This document shows, piece by piece, positions 23,753-35,164 of a stretch of DNA of 64,000 nt; within the stretch, counting starts at the first letter, position 1, and the number at the start of each line of letters is the position of its first letter. The stretch lies in the NCBI GenBank assembly GCA_950097015.1, contig CATNEN010000005.1, forward strand, positions 5,199,501 to 5,263,500, written 5' to 3'. The notes under the pieces are model-generated. The model worked only from the letters and a program-made list of their open reading frames with translations. It was not told the DNA's origin and did not search any database. Origin of the DNA: Macrostomum hystrix. Its lineage: Eukaryota > Platyhelminthes > Macrostomidae. Position numbers and translations under genes: made by a program.

Positions 23753-23965
23753 TGACTGACAGTCGCGTATTCCAAGGCATACGTATTCCAATCGCGTATT
23801 ACATGAACGATCATTTGTCCTCATCATTACTGTACATCTGGCTTCATACTATTGATAAACGTACGCGTTAATGTGAAAGTGTCTAAGAGTCATCACTAAC
23901 AGACACTGTAAATAACGGAGTAGCAATTCCGTGTACTTAATATCGGTAGTTATTTAAAGTAATGT

Positions 23966-23971
23966 TTTATT
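23966..23971 (-). promoter_or_regulatory. Poly(A) signal of the 24.0-24.7 kb gene
   Basis: AATAAA on the minus strand, 32 bp past the stop codon. Confidence 0.5.
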
Positions 23972-24002
23972 TAGAGCTAAAACAGACATGTTAGTCTTTC
24001 AA

Positions 24003-24746
24003 TCAGCCGAAGGCAATGAGCAATTGTTCGGCCAATGTTTTCGCTGGCTTCCTTCTGTCGTCGATCCGATAGCCAACTTCCGTGAGCAGCGAATCCGGTT
24101 TGGTGACCCGTGCGGCAACATTCTTTCCGTTGAGTTTCACAACGACCAATAATGGAATCCGTTTCTTGCAATTGTTGTGAAAACGTAGAATATTTCTTAA
24201 CCAGCCATCCGTGGTTCGAGTCGCAGTTCCACTCCGGTAGACGTTCATGAAGAGAACTCGTCGCACATGTCTGTTGTCGAGTGATGATGCCGATGTTGCA
24301 GCAGCTACTAAAACTCGCTTGCCTCGATGAGTAGCTACTGTCATTGAAACACCTCCGGGACACATGGCAATCGACTCCTGGGTCTGGTGCAAACCTGTGA
24401 GCTGCTGGTCGTAAACAACGACAAGAAATTTGACAGCTCGCGTGCTGACCGCGGTGAGAACTTGCAGCAGAACTTCTGCGAGTCTCTCGTTATTAAGATT
24501 GCCATGCGACACACGGATGGCGTCGACTAGCAGTTTGATGAGCGAACTGCTGGGTAGGACGGAATCGGCGAGACTCATCGACTCGAACTTGTGACCATCG
24601 ACTATAGAGGTGTGGCGAAGAACCACTGGCTTGCTGGCTGTGACTGCCGTGGTTGTCAATCTCTCTTCGGTTGTTGTGACAGCTTCGGAAACTTCTAGAA
24701 GAAGGCTTAAGATCAGAAGCACTGGCAGCTTTATTGAAAGCTTCAT
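24003..24746 (-). CDS. Secreted protein of unknown function, 247 aa, intronless
   Basis: A single uninterrupted ORF with a good signal peptide (MKLSIKLPVLLILSLLLEV), then a Thr-rich linker (VTTTEERLTTT) and a globular region with two Cys (CPGG and NNCKKR). Hydrophobic strands such as VKFLVVVY and IPLLVVVKLNG suggest an alpha/beta fold; a TPM/MOLO-1-like fold was considered but is not supported. A TATA box (complement of 24858-24863) lies about 110 bp upstream of the ATG, and an AATAAA signal (complement of 23966-23971) 32 bp beyond the stop. Context aaaatga fits a start. Having its own promoter and poly(A) signal argues for a real gene; the function is not recognised. Confidence 0.75.
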   Translation of the reverse strand: MKLSIKLPVLLILSLLLEVSEAVTTTEERLTTTAVTASKPVVLRHTSIVDGHKFESMSLADSVLPSSSLIKLLVDAIRVSHGNLNNERLAEVLLQVLTAVSTRAVKFLVVVYDQQLTGLHQTQESIAMCPGGVSMTVATHRGKRVLVAAATSASSLDNRHVRRVLFMNVYRSGTATRTTDGWLRNILRFHNNCKKRIPLLVVVKLNGKNVAARVTKPDSLLTEVGYRIDDRRKPAKTLAEQLLIAFG

Positions 24747-24857
24747 TTTATACTACGAGTATATGGAGAACAGCCTTAACTGGTATTATCACTGTAGCTT
24801 TAAGCTATTCTTGATCAAGGTTATTTCTGTTTCCGCTTGTGCCTTTCTGTCTCTGCA

Positions 24858-24863
24858 TTTATA
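24858..24863 (-). promoter_or_regulatory. TATA box of the 24.0-24.7 kb gene
   Basis: TATAAA on the minus strand, about 110 bp upstream of the ATG at 24746. Position fits a TATA promoter with an 80-bp leader. Confidence 0.45.
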
Positions 24864-25127
24864 GGCTGTGGATGTTTATGATAGTTCTATATTTGGACAT
24901 TTTAAGTATTCGATCATCCAAAGCCATGGAATTCACAACATCCTCGATGAATGGTGCTTCATGTGGGCGTGCTTTGGGGTGCCCGTATTTGATAAAATCA
25001 GTCATATTGTTCAATTAGTCATTCAATATTAATATTGTTAATACCATCAAATCACTGCTCTTTAGGATTAATAAGGGTTTTTCACAATACTTTAATATGA
25101 TTCTTTCTGACTTAGATGCAATTATGA

Positions 25128-26690
25128 TGATGATACAGTACTGGCTGTATCCTGATGGTCATACAGTACTGGCTGTATCCTGATGGTCATACAGTACTGG
25201 CTGTATCCTGATGGTCATACAGTACTGGCTGTATCCTGATGGTCATACAGTACTAGCTGTATCCTGATGGCCATACAGTACTGGCTGTATCCTGATGGTC
25301 ATACAGTACTGGCTGTATCCTGATGGTCATACAGTACTAGCTGTATCCTGATGGCCATACAGTACTAGCTGTATCCTGATGGCCATACAGTACTGGCTGT
25401 ATCCTGATGGTCATACAGTACTAGCTGTATCCTGATGGTCATACAGTACTGGCTGTATCCTCATGGTCATACAGTACTAGCTGTATCCTGATGGTCATAC
25501 AGTACTAGCTGTATCCTGATGGTCATACAGTACTGGCTGTATCCTGATATCATACAGTACTGGCTGTATCCTCATGGTCATAGAGTAACTATCGGTATCC
25601 TCATGGTCATACAGTTCTAGCTGTATCCTGATGGTCATACAGTACTAGCTGTATCCTGATGGTCATGCAGTACTAGCTGTATCCTGACGGGTCATACAGT
25701 ACTAGCTGTATCCTGATGGTCATACAGTACTAGCTGTATCCTGATGGTCATACAGTAGTGGCTGTATCCTGATAGTCATACAGTACTAGCTGTATCCTGA
25801 TGGTCATACAGTACTAGCTGTATCCTGATGGTCATACAGTAGTGGCTGTATCCTGATGGTCATACAGTACTAGCTGTATTCTGATGGTCGTACAGTACTG
25901 GCTGTATCCTGATGGTCATACAGTACTAGCTGTATTCTGATGGTCATACAGTACTGGCTGTTTCCTGATGGTAATACATTAGTAGCTGTATTCTGATGGT
26001 CATAAAGTACTGGCTGTATCCTGATGGTCATACAGTACTGGCTGTATCCTGACGGGTCATACAGTACTGGCTGTATCCTGATGGTCATACAGTACTGGCT
26101 GTATCCTGATGGTCATACAGTACTGGCTGTATCCTGATGGTCATACAGTACTGGCTGTATCCTGATGGTCATACAGTACTGGCTGTATCCTGATGGTCAT
26201 ACAGTACTGGCTGTATCCTGATGGTCATACAGTACTGGCTGTATCCTGATGGTCATACAGTACTAGCTGTATCCTGATGGTCATGCAGTACTAGCTGTAT
26301 CCTGACGGGTCATACAGTACTGGCTGTATCCTGATGGTCATACAGTACTGGCTGTATCCTGATGGTCATACAGTACTGGCTGTATCCTGACGGGTCATAC
26401 AGTACTGGCTGTATCCTGATGGTCATACAGTACTGGCTGTATCCTGACGGGTCATACAGTACTGGCTGTATTCTGATGGTCATAGAGTAACTATCTGTAT
26501 CCTGATGGTAATACATTGCTGGCTGTATCCTGATGGTAATACATTACTGGCTGTATTCTGATGGTCATAGAGTAACTATCTGTATCCTGATGGTAATACA
26601 TTACTGGCTGTATCCTGATGGTCATACAGTACTAGCTGTATTCTGATGGTCATACATTACTAGCTGTATTCTAATGGTCATACATTCAAT
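25128..26690. repeat. 28-bp minisatellite with internal dyad
   Basis: About 55 copies of a 28-bp unit: catacagtactggctgtat followed by cctgatggt in register. Each unit contains TACAG-n6-CTGTA, an inverted repeat. Variants (cgggtcat, tagagtaact, taatacatt) cluster toward 26450-26690, so that end looks older. Confidence 0.95.
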
Positions 26691-26694
26691 GGAA

Positions 26695-27370
26695 ATTGCA
26701 AGACAATTTTATCTAGGGAACGGATTAGTCTTGTGTCTAGCAGAATGCAATTAAGGACTAATTAATTAGGATGCAAGATACATAATACCTGGAAAGGCCG
26801 ATTTAAGGCAAAAATAGGTTTTTCCTTAGGAATCGAAATCGTGTTTCTTTATTTCTACTTTTTAGTAGTCCCTGAGAGTGTTGCAAAGAATGTAAACAAT
26901 TCGAGATTATTTGATATTAAACATAATTGTTCTTCAACTCGCAGAAAGAAATCTTAGCAATGACAAATTGTGCAACTGAGTAATGTACGTTTTCTTTTTA
27001 ACTGGTTACATTTTTGTTCAAATCTGGCTGACTCTAAAAGCTTCTTATTATCTATCCAAGGTGACAGTTGTACATGCAAAAATGCACAAACTTGTGAACC
27101 ACTGTCTGTGTACTAGTTTGCACAATGCTCACTAGTATATAGTGTACAGTCTTTAATATCTGAACCGTTTCTATTTTTAGATCTCTTAGTCACACCCAGA
27201 AGGCTTTGCATTGGCGCATTGCATTGAACCAAATTTACTTAGTTCTTTTTTCCGTTGCTAGAAAATCTTTCTTTTCACAATTGAACAAGGAACTAACTAA
27301 TTCATTAGAATTTATTACTGAAGCTGTAGTAAATTTAATACTGTGATAAATATTGAAGCCCGCAGTCAGG
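26695..27370. other. Upstream region of the first H/NC gene
   Basis: AT-rich unique DNA with no coding segment. It presumably holds the promoter of the gene starting at 27375; no distinct box was identified. Confidence 0.35.
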
Positions 27371-27374
27371 TAAA

Positions 27375-28711
27375 ATGGCATTTGATATGGCTGAAAAGCG
27401 CTCTCGTGAGGAATTGAGGCGTAAACACTGCGGAGTGGATCTGCTGCAGGTGGTAACAGAGGTAAGCGTGTACAATCGACCGCTCAACTCAAAGAATGGC
27501 AATTCAGGCACTTTCTTTGGCTTGGTACACGAAGCTGCGGTTGCTACTACTGAGAATGGCAAGCTGTACTTGATTGAAAAAGGTGCGTAATCTTCCATTT
27601 CGCAGTTTTTATGTCATTTCATTCAAAATGCAACTTGCTTTGGTTTTAATGTATACGCCTTTTAGTTTTATGCCAATTTTTATAAATTAATATATATGCC
27701 CCAATTGGGCCAGACATGCAGCCGACAGCACAGCCGCAGCTATCGCGCGGCGCATCTGAAGGCTGCGTACGGCTGTTCAGTCCATGGACTGGGGGGGACG
27801 CCACACCCGCCCTCAATTACCCCAGCTGATGCTGGTACACATTTAACAGTTGGGTGAAATGAAGCAAATCAAATTTAAGTGTCTTACTTGGGAACGCAAA
27901 TCGGTTTAGTTGAGTTGAGAATCGAATCCCCGACCTTCAAGTCATGAGTCCGACGATCGAACCACTAGGCTACAACGCCAAGGAGATCGATTAAGAAAAA
28001 GTGACCGCTAGAAGCATGGGCGATGGACGTCTTAATGAAACATCTGGAGTGAAAAACTTCTTTCCTAATCAATTTTCTCCGCACCTGCAGTTTAGGCAAG
28101 TAAAAAAGATTATTTAGCTCAAAACTAGCCTCCTGAATTTATCCATGAGCAGGAGTTGATCCAAGCGACGACATCAACTACAAGGTCAAATATCGGGAGG
28201 GCAAGTCTCGAATCGTGGAAATCTCCTGGAAGGACATTCGCGATTGGCAACTCGTGAGAACAGTGGAAAATGTAGAGTCGGGCGTCACTCTGGAGGACCT
28301 GTTTGAGTCGTGCGGCAGCGAATACAGCCTGGCTACGGACAACTGCTGGAATGCAACTCACCGCATTCGTGCCAGGGCCAACCGAGAGGAGGACGGCATG
28401 ACTTGGCAGGGCAAAGCCGGCCTTAACCTCGGATTCGGACTCGCCTTTGGCATTGGCGTCGGGCTTCTTGCAAATGCTCTGTTGGGAAAATCCAATGAGA
28501 AGGTGAGATTCACTTGGGGGATGTTTGAGCTACTGAGTCGCTATGCTCACAGTGTCTGTCTGACTAACCGCCTGACGGTTAGAAAGCCATGGCAGATGTA
28601 CACCCAGTGTGAACTCGTGCAATGAGTTCAACCTAATTGTTCGACCGTAACAGGATATCAAACTGTCTTATAAACAATTTTACATTTCAGAAAGAGAAGA
28701 TGCAACAGTGA
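27375..28711 (+). CDS. Membrane-anchored H/NC protein, paralogue 1 (192 aa)
   Basis: Exons 27375-27582, 28153-28502 and 28691-28711; phases 1 and 0 agree throughout. The protein has a basic N-terminus, a core with GLVHEAAVATTE (H52) and, after the intron, ESCGSEYSLATDNCWNATHR (C134), then a Gly-rich hydrophobic segment (LNLGFGLAFGIGVGLLANAL) and a short basic tail KEKMQQ. The His early and NC motif late, with NCW/HR, are reminiscent of LRAT/NlpC-P60-like permuted papain folds that use H and C, with a C-terminal membrane anchor. This is inference; a hydrolase or acyltransferase activity is not shown. The paralogue at 30567 has the same exon structure. Intron 1 holds SINE B. Confidence 0.75.
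27690..27985 (-). repeat. SINE family B copy in intron
   Basis: Nearly complete antisense copy with tRNA head at 27920-27980 (complement of gcctagtggttcgatcg) inside intron 1 of the first H/NC gene. Confidence 0.8.
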
Positions 28712-29264
28712 CAAGAAAATGTGCGGATAATAGATTAATAGATAATAAATTATTAATTTAGAACTTTTGATTAAGAATTAAGAATTAATAGTTAATATAA
28801 TTTAATTAAGAATATTTAATTGATCGTTCATAAATAAAATTTTATTCTTTAAAAAATAGTTAAGTAATCTTAAATATTCTTAAGTAGGAATATAACATTC
28901 TTTTTTAATGTAGCTTCAACCATTTTTTAATGAAACATCCTAATCGAAATGAAAGTTAATTTCACGTTCTAAGAATAAAATACTCGTATTACGCTCGCAA
29001 ATAATTACTCAAGAAATATAAAATAAATAAACCAATACTACACTAAACAATAATATGTGTTTGTCTCTCTACTTTTATTTTGTGTATCTTCGTGTTTCGA
29101 GGGCGATATTTTATTTCAAGTAATTAACTAATTGACTAATACAGAGCCGCGTGTGTTGACAAACTAACGAATATGCATCTTGGCAAGCCCACGAGAGAAT
29201 CAATAAAGAGACGAAAATAGAAAATTTACAGTTTGTCATCGATAATACTCGTAATATAATTTTT
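28712..29264. other. AT-rich 3' region of first H/NC gene
   Basis: Very AT-rich with several aataaa/attaat stretches (AATAAA at 28744 and 28833), which probably include the gene's poly(A) signal. No coding content. Confidence 0.4.
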
Positions 29265-29520
29265 GCAGGAGGGCTGCGGACACTTGTGCATAATTTGGTG
29301 ACACTAGACCCGCAGCCAGAGAGGATCTCTCACCCCTCTTCTCCACTTTTTCACCTTTTCACCACTTCACCACCTTTTTCTCTCTCCGATCTCCCAAGAG
29401 GAAGTTCGGCCCATTTTGCTCTCACTCCTGAGCACTCTCACACAGGTGTGTACATCTGCCCTGAACGCTGAATTTCTCATCGTCAAGCAGTTACCAAACA
29501 ATGCAAGTTGTAAATGTGTT
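29265..29520 (-). repeat. SINE family A, 5'-truncated copy
   Basis: Contains the 3' end (ggagggctgcggacacttg) and part of the body, with a CT-rich insertion near 29320-29400. The tRNA head is missing. Confidence 0.65.
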
Positions 29521-29564
29521 ACGACAAACTTGTTTATTTAGGAAACTGGCTTTTTGGCACCTAC

Positions 29565-30540
29565 TGTGCCTCGGCAGGGGCGTATAGCGACAGAATCTGC
29601 CCCCCCCCAGAAAAAATCCAGGCTACACCATTGTGCCCCCCGGCGTACATATGTCATAGACTTGACAGCTGAACCAGGTGCACTTACTATTACGCAATCT
29701 TATAGTAAGCAGTCGTTTAGATAAAAGTACCCACGTGTCTTATCAAGACAGCAGCGATGCTTAGCCCAGCTCGCACGTTTCCACTTCTTTGGTATCAATT
29801 TTGTCCAATGAGTAGCTTTTACTAGTAGGTATTACGCTATCTACGAAAGCAGCCCACAATAGGTATATAAAAGGCATTGTGTGACGATAAATTGATGAAG
29901 ACAGTAAGTCCGTAGCGGCGACAGTTAAAGTTCACTTTCAGTCTTAGAGTCAGTTCCGAATATGTGGTGTAGCGGTAGCACTTTATTCTCGTTATACACT
30001 GGGATGCACGACAAGCAGAGAGTAAGAAAAAGCTAAGATGCAGGAGCTCAACGATGGCAATAGTAATAAAGAATGGTACGGCACGGCGAGGCAAAGAACG
30101 GAAATAGTACGCGAAGCTAGGACAGACACGCGAGGAGAGAGACGGCAGTGGAAGAAGGCAGGACAGAGGCAGGGGGTGGCGCGAGCGGGCCCAAAGCCCT
30201 TAGTTAAATAAACTTAATAAACTGCAGAACAGGGCGATCGATAAATCTAGAAACTGGCCCCAGCCAATGAGCGTGTAAGTACACTGGTCTGGGCAGACGA
30301 CAATTAGACATTAGCAAAAACAAGCTGGGGGCAGCGCGATGTGCACCAACGCCTACTAACAGTAACACTCTAAGAATTACAGCTTAACCATACGAAACTG
30401 AAAAATGGATGATAGCCAAATGACATCAGTAAAACGGCCCTAGTAAGTACACACGTAAATTAGCTATGCAAATTAACACGTAAATTAAATTGCTAGGGGC
30501 GCTTACAACAAGTGACAACGTCACAATTGCTTTGAGAGCA
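29565..30540. other. MITE scrap and upstream region of second H/NC gene
   Basis: 29575-29640 (ggggcgtatagcgacagaat, then a run of C) looks like a fragment of the ggcgtagccaggatt MITE family seen at 60965. The remainder is unique DNA with no coding segment recognised. Confidence 0.35.
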
Positions 30541-31727
30541 AACTAACAAAGCATTTTAAACACGACATGATGGAAGACTCAAAGACGCTGCTCAGGCGGA
30601 AGCATTCCAATGTAGATCTGCAGCTTGTGGTGACCCAGCTTGACTTGTACAGACGTCCGCTAACTGGTAAGGGCGGCAAGTCCGGAGCTCTAATCGGGTT
30701 CGTTCACGAAGCCGCAGTCGCTACGACGGAATACAATCAGGAACTATATTTGATCGAGAAAGGTAAGCTAAAACTGATCTTTAACTGAAACAGCTGTTCC
30801 GATTGATCCTCTAATCTAGCAATTTTCTAAATAACTTTCTCATTTCTAAATAGAGGCAATTTCCGTGCTGATCGCTGAGCAGACACACAGGTATGCACGC
30901 ATCTATCTGCATTGACTTTCTCATTGTCAGTCTGCACTCTCGCTGTGTCTTGATGATTGGCTTCTACAAGCTGTTTAAGAATTTAGATAAATTTATTAAG
31001 TTTTTCTCTAATGCAAATGTTTCTACGAAGAAATTCATTTTATCAGGCTTCGTCCCGTGGGTAGTGCAGCTTCGGGGAGAAATTCGAAGAGAAATACGAA
31101 GCTTAGACCTGAACCTTTTGTCCTTTTAAAGGTGTCAGCGTAAATGACGACATAAACTATGCGGTTCGCTATCGCGAGGATCAGTGTCGCATTGTCCAGA
31201 TCACGAAGCGAGACATCCGCGACTGGAAGCACATCCGAAGAGTGAAATAGGTACAGCCCGGTCTAACCCTGGAGCAGCTGTTTGACAACTGCGGCAGCGA
31301 ATACGACCTGCTCACCAACAACTGTTGGAACGGAGTGCACCGAATGCGGGCCACAGCCAATCCGGACGAGGACGGCCTGCCTTGGCAGGGCAAAGTTGCT
31401 GTGGGAGTCGGCGTTGCCGCGGTGGCCGCAGTCGGCCTCGGGATTCTAGCCGCAGTCCTGTCCGATGGCAACTCTAAAGAGAAAAAGGTGATAATTTTTT
31501 TTGAAATCGCTACTTTTAAAGTTAATAGCCGTTTGTTTGAATCAAATTAGTTTAGAAACTGTTTTAATTGCCGTCGAAATACCGAGACACCTAAACCGAG
31601 AGGTTTGGACTTAAAATCTCGACCGCGAAGGGAAATCATTAGAGTTACGATCGGGCAAGACCATTAACACTCCATCGCGTTCAGTTCAACTGTAAAATAG
31701 GTAGCAGTATTAATAATAATAATAATT

Positions 31728-32068
31728 GCAGGAGGGCTGCGGGCAATGGCACATCATTTAGTGACACTAGACCCGCAGCCAGCGAGGAGGCAATTCTGCC
31801 CATTTCGCTGACTCCTGAGCACACACGCACACAGATACCGTACGCAGGCACACGCTCACACAGGTGTGTACATCTCGCCTGACTTTCTCATCGCCTGACT
31901 TCACTGTGCCTTGGAGGTTGGCCCTCAAGGGCGTAAATTGCACGACAAGCCCCCAAGCCTTCTCTCCGCGGCTGCGCCCCAAATAAATGTGGCCTCGCCG
32001 TGGAAGCGAACTTAGGGACCTTGGTGCGAGAGACAAAGGCGTTAACCGCTCTGCCACCGACCCCCGGT
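31728..32068 (-). repeat. SINE family A copy
   Basis: Near full-length antisense copy in intron 2 of the second H/NC gene; head at 32035-32060, 3' end (gcaggagggctgcgggcaat) at 31728. Confidence 0.8.
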
Positions 32069-32128
32069 ACCAGTATTAGCTTAGGTAATAACTTAAGCCA
32101 AGCTCAGTCTATATCTGTATCATGTATA

Positions 32129-33024
32129 CTGTCTAACAAAAGTTCTTGTACGGTTGCTTCTGTTGCCTCTAGTATCTATAATTTCCATCCGTTTCAAATG
32201 AAAATTAGTGCAAATGAAAGCTGGGAATCTCTGCAACATTTTCTGTTTCACCGTATTTTTTATTCTGGAGTGGCTTGTCGTTTAGCACAGACAGGTCGAA
32301 TAAAAAAAGTGACAGAATGACATAGAGCAAGCAGTCTATGGCCAACTTTCTTCACGCGCTGACAAACTCCACAGAGTGTCTAGGAAGCCTTCTGTCGATC
32401 GATCGCTCAGTGTGTGGGGTTTGCTTTACTTCTTCACCCCAGGCGACATGTCTATGGCCTAAACTGTCGCACACTGTATAACCCTGTGCTTCCTCGCAAA
32501 GTTCCATGACTTAACTTGCCCTTTCTGAGAGACATGCCTGTTGTGAGCCAAGAAATTCGTTGGAGAATCGGTTCGCTTAGAGAGGATGCAGGCTGGTCGC
32601 TTGGCAGGATTGCAAACCATCTCGTCGTGCCAAAATCTACTGTTCAGCACTATGCGACCAAATTTGCGGCAACGAATTCTGTCACCAATGACCATATCTG
32701 ATTATCTGTGAAGAAGTAAAGCAAACCCCACACACAGAGCGATCGATCGACAGAAGGCTTCCTAGACACTGTGGAGTTTGTCAGCGCGTGAAGAAAGTTG
32801 GCCATAGACTGCTTGCTCTATGTCATTCTGTCACTTTTTTATTCGACCTGTCTGTGCTAAACGACAAGCTGTTCCGAGCCACTCCAGAATAAAAAAATAC
32901 AGTGAAACAGAAAATGTTGCAGAGATTCCCAGCTTTCATTTGCACTAATTTTCATTTGAATCGGATGGAAATTATAGATACTAGAAGCAACAGAAGCAAC
33001 CGTACAAGAACTTTTGTTAGACAG
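32129..33024 (+). mobile_element. Tc1-type foldback element with long inverted repeats
   Basis: Two arms of about 330 bp, 32129-32455 and 32700-33024, are inverted copies (outer ends ctgtctaacaaaagttcttg and its complement) flanked by TA on both sides. The 250-bp centre encodes SQEIRWRIGSLREDAGW and SLGRIANHLVVPKSTVQHY, a helix-turn-helix of the Tc1/mariner transposase N-terminus. The catalytic DDE domain is absent, so this is a deletion derivative. It lies in intron 2 of the second H/NC gene. Confidence 0.8.
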
Positions 33025-33114
33025 TATAGATGTACGAGCTACATGAACAAAATGTTCCTTAACTAACAAAACATTATTAATTTTTCTTTTTTCAGAAGAA
33101 AAGCACGCACTGAT

Positions 33115-34420
33115 AAACCTGGAGGATCGTTGTCTAAAATGACACAAGATCAACAAGACGATGGACGCCTCGATTCTAACGAGCCTATGTTCATCACGAG
33201 TTTTTAACAACAACATTTTATTTGCAATCTGATTTTTATTTTCACAGCTGCAACGCGTTAAATAGCAGGAAGGTATTTGCATAAATTTTAGCATAAACCA
33301 CCACTGCAGTCAGGAAACTTTTGCAACACCCATCGATTAAATATCGGTAATTTATAGCATATTTTAATTAGGTTTTAGCTTACAAACTTTCTGCATTTCA
33401 GCATGTGTCGCAAACTAAGTTCTTAAAAGTTCTTAAAGTAATTGCGCACTTGCATTTACTCGCATTTACTCGTATTATTGGACTTCTAACGTTTCAAAAT
33501 GTTAAACTTCAGCGATTCATCAGCTGGAACAGCATCAAGTTTCGACCAATACGATGGAATGACTCAGGCAGTTGAGCTCATCAAGAAACAAATGCTTTAA
33601 AAAATTTCCATAAAACAATTGCCCCTATATTACATACTCGTATGTAGCAGCATTTGTCTGTGCTCTAGCTAGCTAATCTTTTTGGAATTTTTCGGTCCGA
33701 AACTTTGGTCCTGATTTTTCTGGCCTTGAAATCCCGCATGTCTGTGAAGGAAAAAAGCGATCGGAGCTGTACTCATAATTTTCGGGTATTTTTTGCCCAC
33801 GCTGGCTTAACCTAATAATTTAGTACAAATTTGGTCTACTAAAAATGTGTTTCACAGACAATTGAAAACATTAGTTTTTTTACTGAATATTTTCAGTAAG
33901 TCATATAAAAATTAAATTATCGCGTCATTTTTACCTGCATGACTTAAAATATAAAAAAATGGATAGTGACATATTTTGTTTTTATCACGTACATAAAATT
34001 AAAGCTATATTTCGAATGCAATTACACGGTGAATTTGTAAGCTAAAACCTAATTAAAATATGCAATAAATTACCGATATTTAATCGATGGGTGTTGCAAA
34101 AGTGCTGCACATCTGACCCAATCTGGCCAGGTGTATAGTCAACTTATCATTAATATTACTAGACTTAGGAAGACATAGTTGTGGCCTAGCAGTGTGGCTT
34201 TAGCCGCTATACGCACTACGATTGTCTTCGGTTTTGGTTGCTTGAAAACTTGAAGATCAGTTAAGTTCTGATGCACTGTGTTATTACGTTACACTGTTAC
34301 ACATTCCCCATAATACTGCACTTTTTCGTTTCAGCCTGCATGACTTGTCCTTACAACACTTCTATTGTCGCTTTTTATTATTAATTAATTTTTTCACCTG
34401 CAAAAGCACACTACGAAACA
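33115..34420. other. No gene seen
   Basis: AT-rich DNA. A SINE B 3' fragment (cacatctgacccaatctggc) sits at about 34108. Segments at 33320-33380 and 34020-34095 are inverted copies of each other (the 33330 arm reads aacacccatcgattaaatat and the other its complement), about 690 bp apart, so 33320-34100 may be a small MITE. Confidence 0.5.
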
Positions 34421-34426
34421 GAACAT

Positions 34427-35160
34427 ATGCGAGGGGCGTTCAATAAGTTTCCGGACCATAAGAGCCAGTGCACTCTTGGCTGCTCAAAATGTACTCACAT
34501 GAAAAATGTACATCTCCTGAGATTTGACATAAAATATAATGATTACACAATAAACCTGAATCTGATTACACCAAAGTTACCTATCACCTCCAACTTCAAG
34601 TATCTATTATGGAAGTGTCACGCATCCACTGGAGAGCGATGATTTTTTACGACTACAAATGTGGTCTGAACCAGTCGCAAAGCTTAGAACGGCTTCGCCT
34701 AGCCTTCGGGGATACTGCACCCTCGTGAACAACCGTCTTCGACTGGTTCGCAGAATTTCGTCGGGGCCGAGTGTCGCTCGAAGACGAGGCTCGTGATGGA
34801 CGACCCCGGAGTTCGACCACTCAGGAAGCAGTGGCTACAGTGCAACAGCTAGCCACTGCTGTGGGCATTTCATCGGGAAGCACCTCAACCATCCTACATG
34901 AAAGGCTTGGCCTCAGCAAGGTGTTCGCACGCTGGGTGCCTCATCACGTGACCCAGGAGCAGAAACAGGCCCGGATCGATTGGTGCCATTCAATGCTCGA
35001 AAGATTCGACGGTGGAAGATCAACGAGCTCCTGGGACATCGTCAGTGGTGACCTTCAAAGCTGGTACGGTCGCGAAGCGTCGCCAAGCAGATGGTGGCTG
35101 TTTTTGTGGCTCGCAGCGGTCCCGTAGCCATGATTCCGCTGGTAACACAGCGGACGGTGA
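34427..35160 (+). mobile_element. Mariner element remnant
   Basis: The 5' end gaggggcgttcaataagttt is typical of mariner termini. The translated body follows the transposase: FYDYKCGLNQSQSLERL, TTVFDWFAEFRRGRVSLEDE, DGRPRSSTTQEAV, SKVFARWVPHHVTQEQ, then in another frame KQMVAVFVARSGPVAMIPL and QRTVTA. A TGA stop near 34725 and at least one frameshift inactivate it. The 3' half is lost at about 35160, where a minisatellite MITE begins. Confidence 0.85.
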
Positions 35161-35164
35161 CTGC

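Larger units (their letters stand above)
30567..33113 (+). pseudogene. H/NC protein paralogue 2 with in-frame TAG
   Basis: Exons 30567-30762, 31132-31487 and 33096-33113, with introns at the same places and phases as paralogue 1. The protein conserves GFVHEAAVATTEYN, INYAVRYRE, DNCGSEYDLLTNNCWNGVHR and a Gly/Ala-rich anchor (VGVGVAAVAAVGLGILAAVL), ending KKSTH. However, codon 31248-31250 is TAG, aligned to Asn109 of paralogue 1, and would cut the protein before the NC motif. All splice sites are intact and no frameshift is present, so this is a young pseudogene, an allele, an assembly error or a readthrough gene. The last intron carries SINE A and a Tc1-type element. Confidence 0.65.

Noticed and set aside
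22928-23827. Repetitive 299-codon minus ORF
   Set aside because: 22-bp minisatellite open in all frames; no signal, splice or conserved segment.
24003-24746. TPM/MOLO-1-type domain for the secreted protein
   Set aside because: Only general hydrophobic strand spacing agrees; no diagnostic residues seen, so function is left unknown.
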